64,000 nt of DNA, from the NCBI RefSeq assembly GCF_013302895.1, contig NZ_VJOK01000001.1, positions 3,113,591-3,177,590 of the forward strand. The letters run 5' to 3'. Source of the DNA: Streptomyces albus subsp. chlorinus. GTDB lineage: Bacteria; Actinomycetota; Actinomycetes; Streptomycetales; Streptomycetaceae. Below the pieces are notes generated by a model. The model did not search any database. It was not told where the DNA came from and saw only the letters and a program-made list of their open reading frames with translations. Both the position numbers and the translations under genes were made by a program. Shown piece by piece: positions 58,307-64,000 of this stretch (its first letter is position 1; each line of letters begins with the position of its first letter).

Positions 58307-59464
58307 ATGGCCCGGGAGGACGTCATGAAGGACGCCACGGCGATCGTCGGCATAGGGCAGACGCCCTTCGCCAAACGGCTCCCCGAATCCGAGAAGGCCC
58401 TCGCCTGCCGCGCCGTCCTCCAGGCGCTGGACGACGCGGGGATCTCCCCCTCCGAGGTGGACGGCTTCGCCTCGTACACCATGGAGGAGACCGACGAAGT
58501 GGAGGTCGCCAAGGCCATCGGTGCGGGCGATGTGACGTTCTTCTCCAAGGTCGGCTACGGGGGCGGCGGCTCGTGCGCCACGGTCGCCCACCTTGCCGCC
58601 GCCCTCGCCACCGGCCAGGCCACCGTGGGAGTGGCCTGGCGCTCCCGCAAGCGCGGCTCGGGGCCGCGGCCGTGGCGGAACACCACCGCGCAACTGCCCA
58701 CGCCCGCCCAGTGGACCCGCCCCTTCGGACTGCTGCGGCCCGCCGACGAGATCGGCATGCTCACCCGCCGCTACATGCACGAGTACGGCGCCACCCGCGA
58801 CCACCTGTTCAATGTCGCGCTCGCCTGCCGCAACCGCGCCAACCAGAACCCCGCCGCGATGATGTACGAGCGCCCGCTGACCCGCGAGATGTACATGACC
58901 TCCCGCTGGATCAGCGAGCCGCTGTGCCTGTTCGACAACTGCCTGGAGACCGACGGCGCGCTGGCCTGCGTGCTGGTCTCCGCCGACCGCGCCCGCGACT
59001 GCCGCCGCAAGCCCGTCTACGTCCACTCCGCGGCGCAGGGACTGCCCGCGCAGCACCACGGGATGGTCAACTACTGGTGCGACGACCCGCTGCGCGGCCC
59101 CGCCTGGACAGCGGCCCAGCAGCTGTGGAAGCACGCCGACTTCACCCCGCAGGACGTGGACGTCGCGCAGATCTACGACGCCTTCACCGCGCTGATCCCG
59201 CTCTCCCTGGAGGGGTACGGCTTCTGCGGGCGCGGGGAGGGCGCCGCGTTCACCGAGGGTGGCGCGCTGGAGGTCGGCGGGCGGCTGCCGCTGAACACCT
59301 CGGGCGGCGGGCTCAGCGAGGCGTACGTGCACGGCTTCAACCTGATCACCGAGGGGGTGAGGCAGCTGCGCGGCACCTCGACGGCGCAGGTGCCCGACGC
59401 CGCGACCTGCCTGGTCACGGCGGGCGAGGGCGTTCCCACCTCCGCGCTGCTGCTGAGGAGTTGA
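58307..59464 (+). CDS. Thiolase/lipid-transfer (SCP-x/Ltp2-like) protein
   Basis: A 385-residue thiolase-fold protein. It has VGIGQTPFAKRLPESEKALA, VGYGGGGSCATVAHLAAAL (active-site Cys region), QIYDAFTALIPLSLEGYGFC and a C-terminal PLNTSGGGLSEAYVHGFNLI with the glycine loop. With the OB-fold gene directly after it, the pair resembles the retro-aldolase or thiolase pairs (Ltp2 with a DUF35 partner) of sterol side-chain breakdown. Two RBS-plus-start units (GGAGGACGTCATG) stand in tandem, giving in-frame ATGs at 58307 and 58325; I keep the first. Cleavage of a 3-hydroxyacyl or 3-ketoacyl-CoA is the likely reaction. Confidence 0.88.
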   Translation: MAREDVMKDATAIVGIGQTPFAKRLPESEKALACRAVLQALDDAGISPSEVDGFASYTMEETDEVEVAKAIGAGDVTFFSKVGYGGGGSCATVAHLAAALATGQATVGVAWRSRKRGSGPRPWRNTTAQLPTPAQWTRPFGLLRPADEIGMLTRRYMHEYGATRDHLFNVALACRNRANQNPAAMMYERPLTREMYMTSRWISEPLCLFDNCLETDGALACVLVSADRARDCRRKPVYVHSAAQGLPAQHHGMVNYWCDDPLRGPAWTAAQQLWKHADFTPQDVDVAQIYDAFTALIPLSLEGYGFCGRGEGAAFTEGGALEVGGRLPLNTSGGGLSEAYVHGFNLITEGVRQLRGTSTAQVPDAATCLVTAGEGVPTSALLLRS

Positions 59465-59940
59465 TGAGGGTGACCTCGATGCCCACGGCGACACCGCCCG
59501 GCCTGCTGCTGCCGGTGCCGGACGATGACGGCGCGCCCTTCTGGGAGTACGCGGCGCGGGGCGAACTGCGGGTGCAGGCGTGCGACGGCTGCGGGGCGTG
59601 GCGCTTCCCGCCGCGCCCCTGCTGTCCGCGCTGCGGATCCTTCGCGCGCGTGTGGCAGCCGACGAGCGGACGCGGCCGCGTCTGGTCGTATGTGATCGCC
59701 CATCCGCCACTGCTGCCCGGATACGCCGAACTGGCCCCCTACGACGTGGCCGTGATCGAGCTGGCCGACGACCCCGCGATCCGGCTGGTGGGCAACGTGG
59801 TGGCGGCACCGGACGCGGCGCCCGGCTCCGTGGACCCGGACCGGCTGCGCATCGGCGCGCCGGTGCGGGCCGTCTTCGCCACCGTGAAGGACGGCGAGCG
59901 GCACATGTGCGTACCGCGCTGGCTGCTGGAGCGGCCGTGA
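59464..59940 (+). CDS. Zn-ribbon/OB-fold protein (DUF35), thiolase partner
   Basis: A 158-residue protein whose ATG overlaps the thiolase stop (TGATG). Four cysteines in VQACDGCGAWRFPPRPCCPR plus the following CG form the zinc ribbon, and an OB fold follows (GRGRVWSYVIAHPPLLPGYA; YDVAVIELADDPAIRLVG). DUF35 proteins form complexes with thiolase-fold partners and are needed for their activity. The overlap of start and stop at both ends implies one multi-enzyme unit with the thiolase and the crotonase. The first ten residues could be trimmed if a later ATG (59479) is used. Confidence 0.9.
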   Translation: MRVTSMPTATPPGLLLPVPDDDGAPFWEYAARGELRVQACDGCGAWRFPPRPCCPRCGSFARVWQPTSGRGRVWSYVIAHPPLLPGYAELAPYDVAVIELADDPAIRLVGNVVAAPDAAPGSVDPDRLRIGAPVRAVFATVKDGERHMCVPRWLLERP

Positions 59941-60734
59941 GCATCGGCCTGGAGCGCCGCGACGGGGTGGCCACGGTGGTGCTGGACCGCCCCGAGAAGC
60001 ACAACGCGCTCGACCTTGCCGACGCGCGGGCTCTGCGGGAGGTGTGGTGCGCGTTGCGTACCGACCGGTCGGTCCGGGCGGCCGTACTCACCGGCGCGGG
60101 CGGGCGGGCCTTCTGCACCGGCGCCGACCGCGCGGCCGTCACCGAAGAGGGTGCCGTACCTCAACCGCACTCCCCCTTCGCCATCGAGGACCCGTTGCTG
60201 TCGATCGGGCCGAAAAGCAACGACCTGTGGATACCGGTCGTCGCCGCGGTGGAGGGCATGGCCTGCGGCGGTGCGTTCTACCTGTTGAGCGAGGCCGAAT
60301 TCCTCGTCGCGACCGAGGAGTCCACCTTTTTCGACCCGCACACCACCTACGGCATGGTCAGCGCGTACGAGGCCATGGGGATGGCCCAGCGGATGCCGTT
60401 CGGCGAGGTGGCCCGGATGGCGCTGATGGGCACCGCCGAACGCGTCTCGGGACGGCGCGCTTACGAGACGGGGCTCGTCTCCGAGCTGGCCCCCGTCGGC
60501 GGCGCGCTGGAGGCCGCACTGCGCTGCGCCCGGGTGCTCGCCGGCTACCCGCCGGAGGCCGTGCAGGGCACCGTCCGCGCGGTGTGGGCTGCCAGGGAGG
60601 CGGCGCTCGCCCAGGCGCGGGCGCAGGCCCCGGCCCTCATCGCCCTCGGCAACCTCCCGCCGCAACGGCAGGCGGAACTGTTCCGGAACCGGAACCGGAA
60701 CCGCGACCGCGACGACACCTACCGAACCCGCTGA
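59937..60734 (+). CDS. Enoyl-CoA hydratase/isomerase (crotonase family)
   Basis: A 265-residue crotonase beginning in a GTGA overlap with the OB-fold gene. Motifs: VVLDRPEKHNALDLADARAL, AVLTGAGGRAFCTGADRAA (oxyanion loop AFCTGAD), WIPVVAAVEGMACGGAFYLL (second oxyanion Gly), and FFDPHTTYGMVSAYEA. It lacks the full pair of Glu of classic hydratases (the second position reads FDPH), so it could be a hydratase or another crotonase reaction. The tail RNRNRNRDRD is encoded by a 6-base repeat. It ends the operon. Confidence 0.9.
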   Translation: MSIGLERRDGVATVVLDRPEKHNALDLADARALREVWCALRTDRSVRAAVLTGAGGRAFCTGADRAAVTEEGAVPQPHSPFAIEDPLLSIGPKSNDLWIPVVAAVEGMACGGAFYLLSEAEFLVATEESTFFDPHTTYGMVSAYEAMGMAQRMPFGEVARMALMGTAERVSGRRAYETGLVSELAPVGGALEAALRCARVLAGYPPEAVQGTVRAVWAAREAALAQARAQAPALIALGNLPPQRQAELFRNRNRNRDRDDTYRTR

Positions 60735-60795
60735 GCCCCGCACCACACAGGAGCGCACGCCGCACAAGAGCGAACACCGCACAGCAGCGGGCGCC

Positions 60796-61386
60796 TCACC
60801 TCACGGACTCCAGTTCGCACTCGACGACGTCGCGCACCCGCTCCGGGGAGCCCATCGGCACCTTCACGCTCGCGCTGCGCCCACCCGCGACACTGACGAC
60901 CGCCGAGCCGGTGTCCACCACCTCGCCGTCGCCGTCGAGGAACTCGACGCTCACGGTGAAGGTTCCCCTCGCCTCACCCGAGTTGCGGACCCGCACAGTG
61001 GCACCGGGCCGCTGCCCTTGCTTCCGCACACCCTTCGCCTGCTGCGCCGCGGCACACTCCGTCACCCGGCCCGACCCCTTCGCCCCGCTGCCGCCCGACG
61101 AGCTGGAGGAACTGGAGGAATGGGAGGAACGGGAGCCGGAGGACGTCGAAGAGCCGTAACCGGAGGAGGCCGAGGAACCGTAACCGGAGGACGAGGAGCC
61201 GTCGTAGCTGTCCGAGCTGCCGCTGTGGCTGCTGGAACTCTTGCTGCTGCACCCGCCGCCACCGCCGCCGTGGCTCTTGCCCCCGCCGCCGCGTCCGCCG
61301 GACGAGCGCGCCTGGCTGAAGCCGCTCAGTGCCAGCAGGACGACCGTGACCGCGGCGAGGAGCTTGAGGTGCCGCAACTGCTTCAT
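60796..61386 (-). CDS. Secreted Ser/Gly-rich protein with C-terminal beta domain
   Basis: A 196-residue exported protein. Signal peptide: MKQLRHLKLLAAVTVVLLAL then SGFSQARS. Next come a Gly/Ser-rich stretch with GYGSS repeats (SSGYGSSASSGYGSSTSSG) and a C-terminal domain from about residue 110 (VTECAAAQQAKGVRKQGQRP; GTFTVSVEFLDGDGEVVDTG) that looks like an immunoglobulin-like beta sandwich with two Cys (TEC and VEC). The region between domain and signal is probably a wall-spanning linker. It is a known type in Streptomyces without assigned function. The start follows GGGGG. Confidence 0.8.
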   Translation of the reverse strand: MKQLRHLKLLAAVTVVLLALSGFSQARSSGGRGGGGKSHGGGGGGCSSKSSSSHSGSSDSYDGSSSSGYGSSASSGYGSSTSSGSRSSHSSSSSSSSGGSGAKGSGRVTECAAAQQAKGVRKQGQRPGATVRVRNSGEARGTFTVSVEFLDGDGEVVDTGSAVVSVAGGRSASVKVPMGSPERVRDVVECELESVR

Positions 61387-61558
61387 AAGAACCCCCGAAC
61401 GTACCCGGACAACCGATTTGTCGCGTCCAGAACAATCATTGCCACCGGCTCAAGACGCCCACAGTGGCGAGCGGGTTCCCGGCGGCGTAGCGTCGGAAGC
61501 GGATCACGCAGCACGCACCCACAGGCGTCGCAGCGGCGCCGGGAAGCGAGGCGAGACC

Positions 61559-62593
61559 ATGCTCCGCAACGCGATCGGGGCGCTGCTCGCCCTCATCGGA
61601 GCGGCGGCCGCCGTATACAGCCCCTTCCGCCCGTGGTACGACGGCCGCCTCGGACGCGACTTCCGCATCGACCAGCTCTTCGAGCCGGGCGGCATCACCG
61701 GGGCGGGCGCGGCGCTGTTCACCGGCCTGTTCCTGCTGATGCTGGTCGCGGCGGTGGTCGCCGTCCTGGGCGTGCTGGTCCTCTCGCGCCTCCTGGTGAC
61801 GCTCGCGGGCGTGCTCGCCGCGGGCTTCACCATCCTGTGGATGGTGCGGCAGGGGCAGGCCGCGGGCAGCCTCTCGGCCGGCAACACCGGAGGGCTGGCC
61901 TCCGGCGCCGGGCTCGCCCTGGGCGGCGGCCTCCTGCTGCTCCTCGCCGGCGGAATGATGGCGGGCCGCCGCGCCGCCGCCCGCCACCGGCAGGCCGCGG
62001 AGCCCGCCGCCGGGGCGCCGCACCCCTACCAGGGCGAACGGGACCAAGGGGAACGCGGGGCCTACGCGGACCACGGGGTACCGGACAGGTCCGAGGACAC
62101 GCTGGAACAGCCGTACGCCGGGCCCCCGCCCCCGCAGCAGCCGGGCGGCCCCTACACGGCGCCCCCTCCCCCGTCGCAGCCCTACCCGGACCAGCCCGGA
62201 ATGCGCGCGGCACCGCAGCCGCCCCCGAGCGAGCAGTCCTACCCGGGACCCCGGCCTCCCGAACCCGGCGCGGCCCCCTACGCGCAGCCGTACGCGGAAC
62301 CCCCGTACCCGGAAGAGGAGACCGAGCCCTACGAGTCCCTCCCCGGCACCCAGGGCGCGCCGCTGGACGAGCCGTACGAGCCGCGCTCCCAGGGCCGCCA
62401 GCCCGGGAGCCGCCAGCCCGAGGACCGTCCGCCCGATGAGGACCGTCCGCAGGGGGACACACCCCGGCAGCAGCCCACGGGCCGGGAGGAGGAACCGCCC
62501 GACAACACCCGCCCCTTCCCCACGGCACCGCCTCCTCCCGAGAACCCCGGCGAGGAGGACACCTGGCCCCACCGGGGACGGGACGCGGCCTGA
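61559..62593 (+). CDS. Membrane protein with Pro-rich cytoplasmic tail
   Basis: A 344-residue protein from ATG 61559 (GAGGCGAG upstream). The first 140 residues contain four hydrophobic segments: MLRNAIGALLALIGAAAAVY, ALFTGLFLLMLVAAVVAVLG, LLVTLAGVLAAGFTILWMV and ALGGGLLLLLAGGMMAG. The loop after the first holds SPFRPWYDGRLGRDFRIDQL, a motif recurring in Streptomyces membrane proteins. The last 200 residues are Pro/Gln/Glu-rich (PYAGPPPPQQPGGPYTAPPP). The function is unknown. It is divergent from the secreted Ser-rich protein and converges on afsK. From 62594 to 62827 there are only CAGCAAC-type repeats. Confidence 0.8.
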   Translation: MLRNAIGALLALIGAAAAVYSPFRPWYDGRLGRDFRIDQLFEPGGITGAGAALFTGLFLLMLVAAVVAVLGVLVLSRLLVTLAGVLAAGFTILWMVRQGQAAGSLSAGNTGGLASGAGLALGGGLLLLLAGGMMAGRRAAARHRQAAEPAAGAPHPYQGERDQGERGAYADHGVPDRSEDTLEQPYAGPPPPQQPGGPYTAPPPPSQPYPDQPGMRAAPQPPPSEQSYPGPRPPEPGAAPYAQPYAEPPYPEEETEPYESLPGTQGAPLDEPYEPRSQGRQPGSRQPEDRPPDEDRPQGDTPRQQPTGREEEPPDNTRPFPTAPPPPENPGEEDTWPHRGRDAA

Positions 62594-62827
62594 GCCGGCA
62601 CAGCCCCCGCACCCGCAACCGCCACCGCGCCCAGCAGCCACGGCACCCAGCAACCAGCAACCAGCAACCACGGCAACAGCAGTCGGCAGCCGCAGCAACA
62701 GCAGTCGCGGCACCGGCCACCCCGCCGTCAGCCTTGCCGCACAGCCGTGCCGTCAGCCCACCACCCGGCCCCGAACCGCCTACCGCTCTGCCGTTTTCGG
62801 CCGCCGTGCTGCCGTACCGCCCTGCCG

Positions 62828-64000
62828 TCAGCCGTTGTGGCGTGACTGGCCGGTGCCCTTCGCCGCGTCGAGCGCGTAGACGCAGCGGTCCTTGCTGCAC
62901 GCGTAGACGACGCCGCCGACCGCGACCGGGGAGCCGGTGATCTCGCCGCCGGTGGCGAGCTTCCAGCGCAGCTGGCCGCCGACGGCGTCCACGGTGTAGA
63001 GGCAGTGGTCGGCGGAGCCGAAGTGGACGCGTCCGCCGGCGACCACGGGGGCGCCGACCACGTCGGCTCCCGTCGCGAACCGCCAGCGGGGCGTGCCGCT
63101 GACCGCGTCGAGGGTGTAGACGGCGCTGCCGCTGCCGAGGTGGACGAGCCCGTCCGCGGTGACGACGGGCTCCGTGGAGTGCCGGGCCTCGGTGGCGATG
63201 CGCCAGCGGTCGTTGCCGGTGCCGGAGTCGAGCGCGTACACGGTGCCGAGGTAGTCCGCGAGGTAGACGCCGCCGCCCGTCACCCCGGGCCCCGGCACGA
63301 ACGCGGGCGGGCACAGGAACGCCGCGGGGGCGTCGAAGCGCCACCGTTCGCGTCCCGTCGCCGCGTCCAGCGCGAAGAGGCGGGAGCCCGCGCAGACGTA
63401 GACGGCGCCGTCCTCGGCGGCGGTCACGCGGACGGGCACCCCGCCGGTGGCGGAGGCGTCGCCCACCGGGTACGTCCACCGCTCGGCGCCGGTGCGGGCC
63501 TCCAGCACGTACAGCCGCCCGTCCGCCCAGGTGTAGACGGCGCCGTCGGCGATGACGGGACCGCCCTCGGGGGTCTCGAAGTCGGCCTGCGCCCCGGTCA
63601 GGTCCCACAGCTTCTCGCCGGTCGCCGCCTCCCACGCCTGGACGCCACCGCCCCGGGTGCCGGTCACCACGGTGCCGCGGTCGACCTGGAGGGAGTAGAC
63701 CCAGCCGTCGGTGGCCCGCCGCCAGCGCTCGGAGCCGTCGGTCGCGTCGAGCGCGTACAGGCTCGGCCCGTCGGAGGCGTGCACCCGTCCGCCGGAGACA
63801 GCCATCGACCAGGCGACCTCACGCGTCTTGAACCGCCTGCGCCCGCTCGCCACGTCCAGTGCGTGCACCTCGAACGACGTGACGTAGACCAGGTCGTCGG
63901 CCACCGCCGGGGAGCCCCACACGTCGTTCGACATCCGGAACCGCCACGGCCGCCAGCGCTGCTGGCCCCCGGACGGCGCCCCGGCCGCACCGGCCGCACC
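62828..64000 (-). CDS. afsK: AfsK Ser/Thr kinase, C-terminal beta-propeller part (runs off the right edge)
   Basis: The last 391 codons of a longer gene. The visible part is a PQQ-like beta-propeller with recurring Trp-containing blades: FRMSNDVWGSPAVADDLVYV, SLYALDATDGSERWRRATDG, GEKLWDLTGAQADFETPEGG and VYACSKDRCVYALDAAKGTG. This agrees with the C-terminal sensor domain of AfsK as I remember it; the N-terminal kinase domain would lie beyond 64000. The linker WRPWRFRM just inside the edge shows that the ATG at 63934 is internal. AfsK phosphorylates AfsR. About 7 kb separates it from afsR/afsS, with catabolic genes in between. Confidence 0.88.
   Translation of the reverse strand, partial: GAAGAAGAPSGGQQRWRPWRFRMSNDVWGSPAVADDLVYVTSFEVHALDVASGRRRFKTREVAWSMAVSGGRVHASDGPSLYALDATDGSERWRRATDGWVYSLQVDRGTVVTGTRGGGVQAWEAATGEKLWDLTGAQADFETPEGGPVIADGAVYTWADGRLYVLEARTGAERWTYPVGDASATGGVPVRVTAAEDGAVYVCAGSRLFALDAATGRERWRFDAPAAFLCPPAFVPGPGVTGGGVYLADYLGTVYALDSGTGNDRWRIATEARHSTEPVVTADGLVHLGSGSAVYTLDAVSGTPRWRFATGADVVGAPVVAGGRVHFGSADHCLYTVDAVGGQLRWKLATGGEITGSPVAVGGVVYACSKDRCVYALDAAKGTGQSRHNG

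Overview
The window looks like chromosomal DNA of a Streptomyces species. Composition is very GC-rich with strongly GC-biased third codon positions, GTG starts are frequent, the regulators are of actinobacterial types (XRE/DUF397 pairs, AfsR/AfsS/AfsK, conservon genes), and FbiC for coenzyme F420 is present. The gene order around fbiC, afsR, afsS and afsK resembles what I recall of the Streptomyces coelicolor SCO4423-SCO4442 neighbourhood; this is memory, not a search.

Accessory left end (1 to about 10,900). An FxLD-type lanthipeptide precursor gene (1476-1637) is followed by the N-terminal part of its dehydratase (1-1398, cut by the window edge). Next come small operon genes, a divergent XRE/DUF397 pair (2778-3889), and a two-gene operon whose products share a Gly/Asn-rich motif resembling amyloid-signalling motifs (4089-5278). 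Two directly repeated segments (5585-5753 and 10712-10881), each ending in a tRNA-Arg-like 3' half, flank a 5.1 kb island. The island holds an EVE-Shedu-like nuclease fusion (6629-8299), a second PD-(D/E)xK protein (8675-10228) and broken gene remnants. The layout suggests two tandem integrative elements, with chromosome resuming at a tRNA-like terminator at 10899.

Core-like region (11,300 to 28,500). This contains a membrane protein, a divergent ArsR regulator and MFS exporter, a TPR-type XRE regulator, a flavoprotein, two VOC proteins, a large polytopic membrane protein, a D,D-carboxypeptidase with a very long disordered N-terminus, a GPP34 protein and a second XRE/DUF397 pair.

Catabolic and F420 region (28,800 to 61,000). 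An EthD-like protein, short-chain dehydrogenases, luciferase-like oxidoreductases, amidohydrolases, an acyl-CoA ligase and a thiolase/OB-fold/crotonase operon are scattered among fbiC, an ADP-ribosylglycohydrolase, a 1381-residue protein, a decayed conservon and afsR/afsS. Five intergenic copies of the palindrome CTGACRnnnCGTCAG stand in front of the catabolic units, which points to one TetR-type regulon whose regulator is not in the window. A frameshifted PHP phosphoesterase and a truncated cytochrome P450 indicate ongoing decay. The window ends inside afsK.
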